Shown one piece after another: positions 1 through 7,523 of a stretch of DNA of 18,127 bases. The DNA is from JBBQRS01 sp038214535 (lineage in GTDB: Bacteria; Chloroflexota; Anaerolineae; CG2-30-64-16), in the NCBI GenBank assembly GCA_038214535.1, contig JBBQRS010000095.1, positions 1 through 18,127 of the forward strand, in the 5' to 3' direction. The first letter of the stretch is position 1. Each line of letters opens with the position of its first letter. The position numbers were made by a program, and so were the translations under genes. Below the pieces are notes generated by a model that saw only the letters and a program-made list of their open reading frames with translations, ran no database searches and was not told the DNA's origin.

Positions 1-113
1 AAAAAAAACAAAAACCCTTGTATCAACAAATTGCCCTTTTTTTGGTGGGTTTTTCGCCGCGCCCCGCCCCCCCCCCGCAAAACCCCGCAACTACAAAGGA
101 GGAAGACGCGCAG
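1..113. other. Low-complexity window edge without a gene
   Basis: This stretch holds runs of A, T and C (for example about ten C near 67-76) and no convincing coding frame. It looks like a contig end or a poorly read homopolymer region. A Shine-Dalgarno-like AAAGGAGG lies at 95-102, but no ATG, GTG or TTG follows at a usable distance, so I assign no gene to it. Confidence 0.5.
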
Positions 114-131
114 TTTTCGGATAGACTCTTA
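114..131 (-). repeat. Possible tip of the palindromic MITE-like repeat
   Basis: Read on the minus strand, this segment gives TAAGAGTCTATCCGAAAA. It resembles the outer ends of the repeats at 7877 (AGAGTCTATCC) and 16270 (AGAATCTATCC). Only the outer end is present; the inner palindrome is absent. It may be a decayed or truncated copy, or chance similarity over about 12 bases. Confidence 0.35.
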
Positions 132-150
132 AGTTTGTTGAGGGCTACCT

Positions 151-1254
151 ATGCTTTTAGAAGTTTCCCATATCGCCAAATCGTATCCCGATCTCCCCGT
201 GTTGTACGACGCGACCTTCGGCGTGGACACGGGCGAGATCGTCTGCTTGCTGGGTCCCAGCGGGTGCGGCAAGTCCACCCTGCTGCGAATCATCGCCGGG
301 CTGGAAGAGCCGGACGATGGGACGGTGGTTTTCGACGGCATAGACCAGGCCGACGTGCCGGTGCATCTCCGCAATTTCGGGTTGATGTTCCAGGATTACG
401 CGCTGTTCCCGCATCTCACCGTAGCCGAAAACGTGGCCTTCGGGTTGCGGATGCAGAATTGGGGCGCGGACAGGATGGCCGTGCGTGTGCGCGAGATGCT
501 GGCGGTGGTGGGCCTCGGCGGCTACGAGAGCCGGCGCGTCACGGAGCTTTCGGGGGGCGAGCAACAACGCGTGGCGCTGGCGCGCAGCTTGGCCCCCGAC
601 CCGCGCCTACTGATGCTGGATGAGCCGCTGGGCGCGCTGGATCGTACCTTGCGCGAGCAGTTGATGAACGATCTGCGCGTGATCCTCAAGCGCGTCGGCG
701 TGACCACGATTTACGTGACGCACGACCAGGAGGAGGCGTTCGCCGTCGCCGACCGCATCATGATCATGCAGGCGCGGCTCGATCTCGGCGAGGGGGGGCG
801 CATTGTCCAATCCGGCCCCCCGGAAGATGTCTATCGGCATCCGACGACGGCCTACGTGGCGCGTTTCCTGGGTTTCCGCAACCTGCTCGATGGCGTCGTC
901 ACGGAGCGCGCTGCCGGCGACCCGCCGCGCTACGTTGTGAACACGCCCGTCGGCCCGTTGGATGTGGCGGATGCAGCCGGTGAATATGCACCGGGGCAGG
1001 CGACGGCGGTGCTGGTGCGCCCCGAGGCCTCCGATATCGTATCGGCAGACGCCGCAGGGACCAGGCGCAACGCGATTCGCGGCCGGCTGGTGCGTAGTTC
1101 ATTCCGGGGCAGCTACTTCCTGACCCAGACCGCTCATGCCGGGGGCGTTGAACTGGTCTGCGAGGTGTCGGTGACGGACGCCGAACTCCCCGCGGTGGGC
1201 GAGCCGCTAGCTCTGCACCTCAACCCGAGCGCGATCACGCTGCTGCAACCTTAA
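151..1254 (+). CDS. ABC importer ATP-binding protein (PotA/FbpC/CysA-like)
   Basis: This is the cytoplasmic ATPase subunit of an ABC uptake system (367 aa). Visible motifs are Walker A GPSGCGKS (residues 35-42), Q-loop Gln81 in QDYALFPHLT, signature LSGGEQQR (133-140), Walker B ending in D157-E158, and the switch His191 in THDQEEA. Residues ~240-367 form the C-terminal TOBE-like extension usual for the polyamine, iron and sulfate subclass. The length fits that subclass, which is longer than lipoprotein-export ATPases (~230 aa), so it is not the missing ATPase of the exporter operon downstream. The start at ATG 151 has GAGGG six bases upstream. Its permease and binding-protein partners are not in the window and would lie to the left. 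Substrate cannot be told from this subunit alone. Confidence 0.9.
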   Translation: MLLEVSHIAKSYPDLPVLYDATFGVDTGEIVCLLGPSGCGKSTLLRIIAGLEEPDDGTVVFDGIDQADVPVHLRNFGLMFQDYALFPHLTVAENVAFGLRMQNWGADRMAVRVREMLAVVGLGGYESRRVTELSGGEQQRVALARSLAPDPRLLMLDEPLGALDRTLREQLMNDLRVILKRVGVTTIYVTHDQEEAFAVADRIMIMQARLDLGEGGRIVQSGPPEDVYRHPTTAYVARFLGFRNLLDGVVTERAAGDPPRYVVNTPVGPLDVADAAGEYAPGQATAVLVRPEASDIVSADAAGTRRNAIRGRLVRSSFRGSYFLTQTAHAGGVELVCEVSVTDAELPAVGEPLALHLNPSAITLLQP

Positions 1255-1290
1255 CGAACCTGGACGAGGGAACATCCGTTCGGTTGAATT

Positions 1291-1319
1291 TTGACAATTT
1301 CGGTGACTGGATTTATCAT
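1291..1319 (+). promoter_or_regulatory. Sigma-70-type promoter of ssb
   Basis: A perfect -35 hexamer TTGACA (1291-1296) is followed after 17 bases by TATCAT (1314-1319, 5 of 6 to consensus). A leader of about 65 bases precedes ssb and contains a small CCGGCG/CGCCGG hairpin (1329-1334 with 1342-1347). Confidence 0.7.
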
Positions 1320-1389
1320 GAGAATCAGCCGGCGGAAGCGACGCCGGTGAAAACTGGATTAATACCGTTTAGAGAGGGAGAAGACAATC

Positions 1390-1803
1390 ATGTATCAGAA
1401 GACCGTCGTTGTCGGGCATCTGGGGAATGATCCGGAGATGCGGTACACTGCCAGCGGGGTTCCTGTGACCTCTTTCAGCCTGGCAACTTCGCGACGCTGG
1501 ACCAACCAGAATGGCGAGCCACAGGAGAAGACGACCTGGTTTCGCGTCACGTGCTGGCGCAAACAGGCTGAGATTGCAGCAGAATACCTCAAAAAAGGCC
1601 GGCAGGTGCTGGTTGAAGGAGATATTGATGCGCACGCCTATACTGATCGTGATGGGAACCCCCGTGCCAGCCTGGATTTGACCGCTAATAACCTCACTTT
1701 CCTGGGTGGGCGCGGCGATTCTTCCGAATCCGCATCTGTGGGCGGCGCGAACGTCAGCCAGAGCGATGATTTGCCGGCGAACGAGGACGAGCTCCCGTTC
1801 TAG
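1390..1803 (+). CDS. ssb: Single-stranded DNA-binding protein
   Basis: SSB binds and protects single-stranded DNA during replication, recombination and repair and recruits partner enzymes through its C-terminal tip. The 137-aa product starts MYQKTVVVGHLGNDPEMRY, a typical OB-fold entry. It carries the conserved TTWFRV and the LVEGDID segment. A short Ser/Gly-rich linker (~110-127) leads to an acidic tail ending DELPF, equivalent to the DDDIPF partner-docking tip. The ATG is preceded by AGGGAG at a good distance. The gene has its own promoter and a terminator directly after it, so it appears monocistronic, not coupled to rpsF/rpsR as in many bacteria. Confidence 0.95.
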   Translation: MYQKTVVVGHLGNDPEMRYTASGVPVTSFSLATSRRWTNQNGEPQEKTTWFRVTCWRKQAEIAAEYLKKGRQVLVEGDIDAHAYTDRDGNPRASLDLTANNLTFLGGRGDSSESASVGGANVSQSDDLPANEDELPF

Positions 1804-1833
1804 CTCATTGGACTGAACATCAGCATGGTTTAT

Positions 1834-1865
1834 AAAAGGCGAGGGGCGCAAACCTCTCGCCTTTT
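1834..1865 (+). terminator. Rho-independent terminator after ssb
   Basis: An inverted repeat, AAAAGGCGAGGGG (1834-1846) against CCTCTCGCCTTTT (1853-1865), has one G-T wobble and a six-base loop. The stem ends in a T run on one side and an A run on the other, so it could work in both directions. It lies about 30 bases after the ssb stop. Confidence 0.8.
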
Positions 1866-1867
1866 CG

Positions 1868-1896
1868 TTGACGTTCGCCCCGGCTTGCGGTACACT
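1868..1896 (+). promoter_or_regulatory. Putative promoter of radC
   Basis: TTGACG (1868-1873), a 17-base spacer and TACACT (1891-1896) lie immediately after the ssb terminator and ~42 bases before the radC start. Placement directly behind a terminator supports a separate transcription unit. Confidence 0.5.
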
Positions 1897-1937
1897 CTCC
1901 TCCATCGGCCTCCCTCATTGCCCAGGAGAATGGACCC

Positions 1938-2666
1938 GTGACCCAATTACTGTCGCCGCCGTCGAACGGGACCGCGATCGAGTATTATCCCACCATCAAA
2001 GAACTGCCCAGCGACGAGCGCCCGCGTGAGCGGCTGGCGAACTATGGCCCCGGCGCGCTGAGCAACGCGGAGTTGCTGGCGATCATCCTGCGCATCGGTT
2101 CGCGAGACGAAAACGTCATCCGGATGGCGCAACGGCTGTTGGCGCACTTCGATGGCCTGCCGGGACTGGCGCAAGCGCCTTTCCAGGACCTGATCGAGCA
2201 GAAGGGGATCGGCCCGGCGAAGGCCGTGGAGTTGAAAGCCGCCTTCGAACTGGGGCGGCGCTGGCAAATCGCCGCGCCGCAAGAGCGGCTACAGGTGAAG
2301 TCGCCGCAGGACGCGGCAAACCTGCTGATGCTGGAGATGGGCATCCTGGAGCAGGAGCACTTGCGGACTATCATGCTGGATAGCAAGAACCACGTGCTCA
2401 AGGTGCATACGATCTACGTCGGTTCGGTGAATACGGCGAACGTGCGCGTGGGTGAGCTTTTTCGTGAGGCGATCCGGCTGAACAGCGTGGCGATGATCGT
2501 CGCACACAACCACCCCAGCGGCGATCCGACCCCCTCACCGGAGGATGTCGCCGTGACGCGTAAGATCGTCGAGGCGGGCCAGCTTCTGAACATCGAGGTG
2601 CTCGATCATCTGGTGATCGGCCAGCAACGCTGGGTGAGTCTGAAGGAACGCGGATTGGGGTTTTGA
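1938..2666 (+). CDS. radC: RadC family JAMM/MPN domain protein
   Basis: This is a 242-aa member of the RadC (UPF0758) family. The N-terminal third has a helix-hairpin-helix-like segment (LIEQKGIGPAKAVELKAAF, ~85-103). The C-terminal domain carries the metal-binding JAMM signature HNHPSGDPTPS, with His190, His192 and probably Asp196. The family was historically linked to DNA repair, but its biochemical role is unsettled. The GTG start at 1938 is chosen because AGGAG lies ten bases upstream and no better start is near. It has its own putative promoter and ends 13 bases before a hairpin that separates it from the convergent gene. Confidence 0.92.
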   Translation: MTQLLSPPSNGTAIEYYPTIKELPSDERPRERLANYGPGALSNAELLAIILRIGSRDENVIRMAQRLLAHFDGLPGLAQAPFQDLIEQKGIGPAKAVELKAAFELGRRWQIAAPQERLQVKSPQDAANLLMLEMGILEQEHLRTIMLDSKNHVLKVHTIYVGSVNTANVRVGELFREAIRLNSVAMIVAHNHPSGDPTPSPEDVAVTRKIVEAGQLLNIEVLDHLVIGQQRWVSLKERGLGF

Positions 2667-2679
2667 CCACAGTAAGCAG

Positions 2680-2711
2680 GCGGAGTGCGCATCCTCAGGC
2701 GCGCACTCCGC
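2680..2711. repeat. Hairpin repeat (copy A) between convergent genes
   Basis: GCGGAGTGCGC (2680-2690) pairs perfectly with GCGCACTCCGC (2701-2711) around a ten-base loop. The same left arm and loop start, 17 identical bases, recur at 17275-17291 in a longer hairpin. There is no T run here, so it is not a textbook terminator, but it lies exactly between the stops of radC and the minus-strand gene. Confidence 0.7.
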
Positions 2712-2731
2712 GTGGGATCATCGCGCGGTTG

Positions 2732-3659
2732 TTATTGCGGCGGCGGGGCCGGCGCGGGCGCTTTGGTGTTCAGCGCCGCGGAGACCTCCGCGTCCAGCGC
2801 CTGGGCGTCCGCGTTGGGGGCGTTTTGCAGCCGCTCACGAATGGCGGCCTCGGCCTTGCTCACGTCGCCGCCCTCGGCTTGAATTGCTTCCGCCAGCGTT
2901 TTGCCGTTGCCCAGCGCCGCGCTCAGCTTCTCAACGGTGATGCCGGTGGCATCGCTTGCGATGGGAACCCACCGCATGGCTGCGCGCTGGGCCTGCTCGG
3001 CCTGCAACTGCGCCTCGGTTAGCTCCCCCGTCTTTCAGCTTGAGCGAGGTGATCAGCGCGTTGACCAGGCCGCGCGCCATGAAGTCGCCGCCCCGCCCGC
3101 CGCCCTGCGCCGCGCGTCCCGCGACGGCTGTCTCACGCTCTGACGGGCTCATCTGCTGAAAGTCGCCGCCCGCGCCGCGGCCGGAGCCTCCTCCGCCCGG
3201 CCCTTCACCGGGGATGAATCCTCCACCGCCTCCGGCGGGCGGTTGGAATCCACCGCTTGCGGCGTTCGTGCTGCCCCTGTCCCCTGCACCGCCGAAGAGC
3301 CCCTGCCCCTGCGCCTGCAAGACTTCGCCAACGTCATCGGCGGTCAGTTGCATGGCCGCGATGGTCTCGACCTGGCCCGGCTGCATGTTCTTCTGGATCT
3401 GATTCACCAGGGCGGTCAACTCCGCGGGGGCTGCGCTGTCGCTGTCGCTCAAGTTTTGATAGGCTTGCCAGAGCGGTAAGAGTGTGGCCGCTTCGTCTTT
3501 GGTGATCGCCTGGTCGCCATCATCCAGCTTCAGCGACCCCAGGATCAGTTGGGATGCGATGGGCAATGCGTCCGTGTAGCCCTCGTTCAGGCTGCCGGAC
3601 GTGGCAGGGGCGGCGGCTTGCACGGCGCAGGCGACGGCCAGGGCGCTGATTCGTTTCAT
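2732..3659 (-). pseudogene. Secreted Gly-rich accessory protein of the exporter operon (frameshifted)
   Basis: I recognise no named family. The frame starts at 3659 (GGAG nine bases upstream) with MKRISALAVACAVQAAAPATS, a signal-peptide-like start with a weak lipobox (AVAC). A helical domain follows with LGSLKL and LPLWQAY. The middle is Gly/Pro-rich (PPAGGGGGF, GPGGGGSGRGAGG), and a second segment resembles the first (ITSLKLKDG). At a run of five C (3025-3029) the frame shifts. Removing one base gives a continuous product of ~308 aa reading DGELTEAQLQAEQAQ into the downstream frame and ending in a Pro/Ala-rich tail at 2732. A real mutation or a homopolymer read error would look the same. It lies 31 bases after the MacB stop, so it is the last gene of that operon and probably acts in the envelope with it. 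Confidence 0.7.
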
Positions 3660-3690
3660 GTTCACGCTCCAATAGTGTTCTTGTTTGAGT

Positions 3691-4826
3691 TTACTCATGG
3701 CGTAAGGCCTCGATGGGATCGAGTTGTGCGGCTTTGTTGGCCGGATAGAAACCGAAGAAGACGCCGATGGCTGCCGCCGACACGAACGCCAGCAGGATCG
3801 AGCCGGGCACGATGACGGTGCGCATGTCGCTGGTCTTGCTGAACAGGAACGCCCCGCCAATGCCGACGGCGATGCCCAGCAACCCGCCCACGAGGCTCAG
3901 CATCAGCGCCTCCGTGAGGAACTGCAACCGGATATCGTTGGGTGTCGCGCCCACCGACTGGCGGATGCCGATCTCGCGGGTGCGCTCGGTGACGCTGACC
4001 AGCATGATGTTCATGATGCCGATGCCGCCCACGATGAGCGAGACGCCGGCCACCCAGACCAGCAGGTTGCGGAAGGCTTCCGTCGCCGCGCCCCGCGTTT
4101 GGATGATGTCGTCCTGGGTGCTGATCGTGAAGGGCAATTCATCTACCGAGATATCTTTCGTTTTCGCCAGCTTCAGCTTGATCTGGGTGATGACATCTTC
4201 CATGGTCGCGCCGTTTTCAATCTGCGCGTAGATCACCTGGACGCGATTGCCGACGAAGCGGGCGAATTGGGAAGGCAGGAAGCGGTCGAATACCAGAGTG
4301 ATCGGCACGTACATGCGCGAATCATAATCGGTGTTGCCGACCGTGCCCTTTTCAGCCGCTACGCCGATGACTGTCAGTTTGATGTTGTTAGCAGTTACCG
4401 ATTGCCCGATTGGGTCGGTATCTCCGAACAACTCCTGGGCCACGCCCGCGCCCAACACCACGACTTTAGCTTTACGCTCGAGGTCTTGCGCGTTGAGGAA
4501 GCGGCCTTCGGCCATGGGTACCTCGCGCACCGTGGGGTAGTCGGGCGTCGTGCCGACCAGCGACATATCGGTCAGTGTGACGCCATTGGCTTTGACCGAC
4601 TGAGTGGTGGGCATCTCCACGCTGGTCCCCGCCACGCCGGGGATGCCCTCCACAATTGCTACGTCGTCGCACGTCAGCATCGGCTGGTTGCGGACTTGGC
4701 CCGGCCCGCCGCGCCCGAAGGACGCCTGGATGAACACCAGGTTCGCGCCCAGCCCTTCGATCTGATCGGCGATGGTCGCCTCGGTGCCCGCGCTGACGCC
4801 GATCATGATGATGACCGCGGCCACGA
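3691..4826 (-). pseudogene. MacB-type ABC permease, N-terminus missing
   Basis: MacB/FtsX-type permeases work with an ABC ATPase and a HlyD/MacA adaptor to export peptides, antibiotics or lipoproteins. This fragment holds the end of TM1 (VAAVIIMIGVSAGTEAT), the extracytoplasmic MacB_PCD domain (~240 aa), and the C-terminal FtsX domain with three membrane segments: GVSLIVGGIGIMNIMLVSV, ALMLSLVGGLLGIAVGIGG, and SILLAFVSAAAIGVFFGFY. The characteristic TERTREIGIRQSVGA loop and an ending PIEALRHE are present. The usual ~20-30 N-terminal residues with the start of TM1 are absent: upstream of about 4826 the frame runs antisense into an unrelated plus-strand FN3-like sequence. The apparent ATG at 4881 is therefore not a native start, and no ribosome-binding site was found for it. 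The partner ATPase is missing. Confidence 0.85.
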
Positions 4827-5137
4827 TCGCGGCCATCGGCGCAAATGCCGTGTTGAGCTGGGGCGCGGTGACCACCAACATCTATGGCGGCGCGGTCACT
4901 GTCACCAGCTACCAGACCTTCGGCAGCGCCCAGCCGTACTTCAAGCCGGGCGACTGGAGCAGCCCCGCGCCGCTCTTCGATCCGACGCCGGGCGACCTGA
5001 CCTTCACCGACACGGGCGCGTTGACCGCGCCTGGCGGCCGTTTCTACGTCGTCAAGGCCATCAGCGCCGCGGGCCAGGCCAGCGCGAACTCCAACCGCGT
5101 CGGCAAGTTCACGTACCAGTTGACGCCGGGACAGTGA
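4827..5137 (+). pseudogene. C-terminal end of an FN3-like domain protein, 5'-truncated
   Basis: The plus-strand frame reads NAVLSWGAVTTNIYGG, then TFTDTGALTAPGGRFYVVKAI and SANSNRVGKFTYQLTPGQ, ending at TGA 5135-5137. The Leu-Ser-Trp strand, the Tyr-rich middle and the YVVKAISAAGQ-like last strands match the fibronectin type III pattern found at the end of many large secreted bacterial proteins. Only ~95 residues remain, and the start of the domain and everything before it is absent. The left edge (about 4812-4840) abuts the truncated MacB permease in opposite orientation, so both genes lost their N-termini at one joint. The ATG at 4772 lies in permease-derived DNA and is not native. Domain assignment is by eye. 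Confidence 0.6.
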
Positions 5138-5187
5138 TCCGAGGCAGCAGGCGGCTAATCCTGGCACCTGATTAATACTTGATTCAG

Positions 5188-5224
5188 AAGTCCAGCCAAC
5201 CGCCAAAGGCGGCCGGCTGGACTT
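5188..5224 (+). terminator. Hairpin after the FN3 gene end
   Basis: AAGTCCAGCC (5188-5197) pairs with GGCTGGACTT (5215-5224). An inner CCGCC/GGCGG stem (5200-5204 with 5208-5212) closes an AAA loop. The T tract is short (TTT), so it is a plausible but weak intrinsic terminator for the FN3 gene. Confidence 0.5.
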
Positions 5225-5273
5225 TGCGCTTAATCCGAGACGAACCGGAGCGGAACGGGAGTATACTATCCCT

Positions 5274-5528
5274 ATGGAACCATCAGCGCCCCAAAGCGAG
5301 CAGGACCCGGATCTCGGTTTCACCTATCGCGTCAGGAAGAACGGCGACGTCGAGGTGCGCCATCGAGGCCGCATCGCCGCCACCCTGCGAGGAAGAGCGG
5401 CTGTCGATTTCCTTCTCGCGGTCGAGGTCGGCTTTGCGGAGGGGCAGCAAGTCATGGCGCGGGTCACGGGCAACTACAAGCGCGGGAATGAACGCGCGGC
5501 GGGCCGGCATCCACGCAACCGTCGCTGA
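5274..5528 (+). CDS. Small conserved basic protein (GNYKRGNER motif)
   Basis: This 84-aa protein has no named function that I can assign. Three parts are visible: an acidic, Pro-containing start (MEPSAPQSEQDPD); a middle with two beta-like stretches (FTYRVRKNGDVEVRHRGRIAATLRG) and a short helix (AAVDFLLAVEVGFAEGQQVMARV); and a very basic tail, GNYKRGNERAAGRHPRNRR. From memory, proteins with this shape occur as small uncharacterised ORFs in Chloroflexota, and the basic tail could bind nucleic acid; both points are inference. A TATACT at 5262-5267 lies only six bases before the ATG, with no clear -35, so a leaderless transcript is possible; alternatively GGGAG at 5257-5261 is a distant ribosome-binding site. 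It lies inside the block that interrupts the exporter operon. Confidence 0.7.
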   Translation: MEPSAPQSEQDPDLGFTYRVRKNGDVEVRHRGRIAATLRGRAAVDFLLAVEVGFAEGQQVMARVTGNYKRGNERAAGRHPRNRR

Positions 5529-5630
5529 TCGCGCGAACGCAGGTCGCCCTCTACTCCGCTCCCCTTTGCGCGACCCCACGGCTCATCTGCCGTATCAGTA
5601 AGTAACCTAAACGCGCAAAGGAAACCAACC

Positions 5631-7151
5631 ATGAACCTTCTTCAGACACTCTGGCAGCACCGCTGGGCTAACGTCGCTGTGGCGGCAAGCGTGGCGGCGC
5701 TCGTTGGCCTTCTGGTCGCGCTCACCATGCCGCGCGCGCCCGCAACCGCATCGCAAGCCCTCATCATCCTGCTCCTCGGCCTCCTCGTGGGGCTGATCGC
5801 GGGCGTCGTCATGCGCTCGCGCTGGGCCATGCTCGTCGCTCCGCTCGCGACCATCATCGCCATCGAGATCGGGCGTCTTGGCGCGGCCGGACCGACCGTC
5901 GGCGCGCTCCGCCTGAACGAGATGTACGGCATCCTCGCGCTTCTCCTGGGCCGCGGGCTGTACGGCCTTGTGGGGCTGCTGCCCATGCTGATCGGCGCGA
6001 GCTGGGGCGTCCTGGTGGCCCGCTCCCTGTCGGATCAGGCATGGCGGCCCACCAGTTGGCTCGGCTGGCTGCCTACCGCGCTCGCCGCGCTGTTCCTGAT
6101 CGGGCTGACCGTCCTGATCGTCCAGCCTGCAAGCGCGCAGCCGGTCTTGGCTGAGGACGGCCGGCCCGCGCCGGGCAGCATCGCCGAACTGACCACCGTC
6201 CGTCTCGGTGGGCAGGATCAAACGATCATGGTCCGCGGCCGCAGCGCGGATGCGCCCGTCCTGCTTTACCTGAGCGGCGGACCCGGCCAGAGCGACCTGC
6301 CCTACACGCGCATCTTCTTCGACGGCCTGGCGCAAGACATGGTGGTGGTCAGTTGGGATCAGCGCGGCACGGGCAAGTCCTATGCCGCGCTCGGCCCTAC
6401 GTCGAAGCTCACGCTTGAACAGGCCGTCTCCGACACCATCGAGCTCACGGAGTATCTGCGCGAACGGTTTGACGAGGAAAAAATCTATCTGCTGGGCGAG
6501 TCGTGGGGCAGCACGCTCGGCGTCCTGGCCGTCCAGCGCCGGCCCGACCTCTACTACGCGTGGATCGGCAGCGGGCAGATGGTCAGCCAGCGCGAGACCG
6601 ACCGGCGGCTCTATCACGACGTGATCGCGCTGGCCGAGAGCAAGGGCGACGATGGGCTTGCGGCAAAGATGCGCTCGTACGGCGAGCCGCCTTACGCGGA
6701 CATCCCCTACGCGAACGCGTTCGTGATGGGTCAGTACGAGGCGCTTTACAAGCCCTACACCCCGCCCCAGGCCTACATGGATGCGGGCAACGCGGCCAAT
6801 ATCGGACCTTACGGCATCCTGGCGCGCGAATACAACTTCATCGAGCGCGCCAACGTGCTGCGCGGGCTGATCGACATGTTCTCGCTGATGTATCCGCAGT
6901 TGCAGGGGATCGATTTTCGCCAGGTGGTCCCGCGTCTCGACGTGCCGGTCTATATCCTCGACGGCGAGGCCGAGCTATCCGCCCGCCGCGATCTCGTTCT
7001 GGAGTGGCACGAGCAGTTCCAGGCGCCCACGAAACGCATCTACGGCTTCGCGGACGCCGGCCACTCGGTGGTCTTCGAGGAGTTCCAGCCGTTCCGCCGC
7101 ATCATGCTGGAGACGATCCTGCCGGAGACGTATCCGGGGTGGGCAGGGTGA
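5631..7151 (+). CDS. Membrane-anchored alpha/beta hydrolase (proline iminopeptidase-like)
   Basis: This 506-aa protein joins a ~165-residue membrane domain to an alpha/beta hydrolase. About five hydrophobic segments are visible: VAVAASVAALVGLLVALTM, LIILLLGLLVGLIAGVVM, a segment near 65-80, one near 105-130, and LPTALAALFLIGLTVLIV at ~147-164. The hydrolase has the oxyanion SGGPG (215-219), the WDQRGTGKS segment typical of prolyl aminopeptidases, a nucleophile elbow GESWGS with Ser291, and a late His478 in AGHS. At the expected acid position the motif reads LDGEAE, placing Glu448 where relatives usually have Asp in GRHD; Asp444 is close by. It probably cleaves an N-terminal residue or ester at the membrane, substrate unknown. 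AAAGGAA precedes ATG 5631. It lies within the inserted block. Confidence 0.85.
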   Translation: MNLLQTLWQHRWANVAVAASVAALVGLLVALTMPRAPATASQALIILLLGLLVGLIAGVVMRSRWAMLVAPLATIIAIEIGRLGAAGPTVGALRLNEMYGILALLLGRGLYGLVGLLPMLIGASWGVLVARSLSDQAWRPTSWLGWLPTALAALFLIGLTVLIVQPASAQPVLAEDGRPAPGSIAELTTVRLGGQDQTIMVRGRSADAPVLLYLSGGPGQSDLPYTRIFFDGLAQDMVVVSWDQRGTGKSYAALGPTSKLTLEQAVSDTIELTEYLRERFDEEKIYLLGESWGSTLGVLAVQRRPDLYYAWIGSGQMVSQRETDRRLYHDVIALAESKGDDGLAAKMRSYGEPPYADIPYANAFVMGQYEALYKPYTPPQAYMDAGNAANIGPYGILAREYNFIERANVLRGLIDMFSLMYPQLQGIDFRQVVPRLDVPVYILDGEAELSARRDLVLEWHEQFQAPTKRIYGFADAGHSVVFEEFQPFRRIMLETILPETYPGWAG

Positions 7152-7236
7152 TGGACGTTGTTGTGAATTGATGCACGAGGGCTGGACGCGCGCGTCGATG
7201 CAAGTGACGCGGCCATCGCGAATAAACCGTACATAA

Positions 7237-7523
7237 GCTACGCTCACCAGACAGCATGAAAATGGCGATTTGGATCGCCGGCCGACGCCGCAGGGGAAGC
7301 CGCGCGTGTGGCGCGCATCCGCTGTCGCGGCTGCGAGGATCTCGGGCGGGTGAATGCGGCGCAGTTGGAGCCGGGCGTCATTGCTGCGGTGCTCGATCAC
7401 CTGCTGACGCCGGAGCGAATGGGCGAGTTGCTGCAACGGGTGCGCGCCGCGCTGAACGATCCGACGGTTGGCGAGCAGATCGCGCAGCTCGGGCGGGAAA
7501 TCGGCGCGAAAAAACGGAGCATC
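7237..7523 (+). pseudogene. Serine recombinase-like C-terminal fragment, frameshifted and truncated
   Basis: No intact gene is present. One frame gives NGDLDRRPTPQGKPRVWR up to about 7314; a second frame continues IRCRGCEDLGRVNAAQLEPG and on to TPERMGELLQRVRAALNDPT and IAQLGREIGAKKRSI (7523). Joined, this resembles the part of large serine recombinases after the zinc ribbon (RCRG, then VNAAQLE, a helical PERM segment and a coiled coil). Joining needs a two-base deletion or one-base insertion near 7314-7316. The catalytic domain is absent upstream (stop at 7234), and the coiled coil is cut at 7524-7530, where sequence antisense to a HlyD gene begins. It may be a relic of a mobile element. Family assignment is tentative, from motif shape only. 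Confidence 0.45.

Noticed and set aside
95..102. Strong Shine-Dalgarno-like AAAGGAGG
   Set aside because: No start codon follows at a usable distance and the surrounding sequence is low-complexity.
151..1254. The importer ATPase as the displaced ATPase of the MacB operon
   Set aside because: It has the long C-terminal TOBE-like domain and overall length of importer ATPases; MacB-type partners are shorter and lack it.
3724..5175. A 483-codon plus-strand open frame
   Set aside because: It runs antisense to the MacB permease and accessory gene, with His/Asp/Arg-rich composition typical of shadow frames in GC-rich DNA. Only the 4827-5137 part of another plus-strand frame has protein-like content.
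5607..6617. A 336-codon minus-strand open frame
   Set aside because: It lies opposite the hydrolase gene and has biased, low-complexity composition (Gln, Asp, Arg) without motifs.
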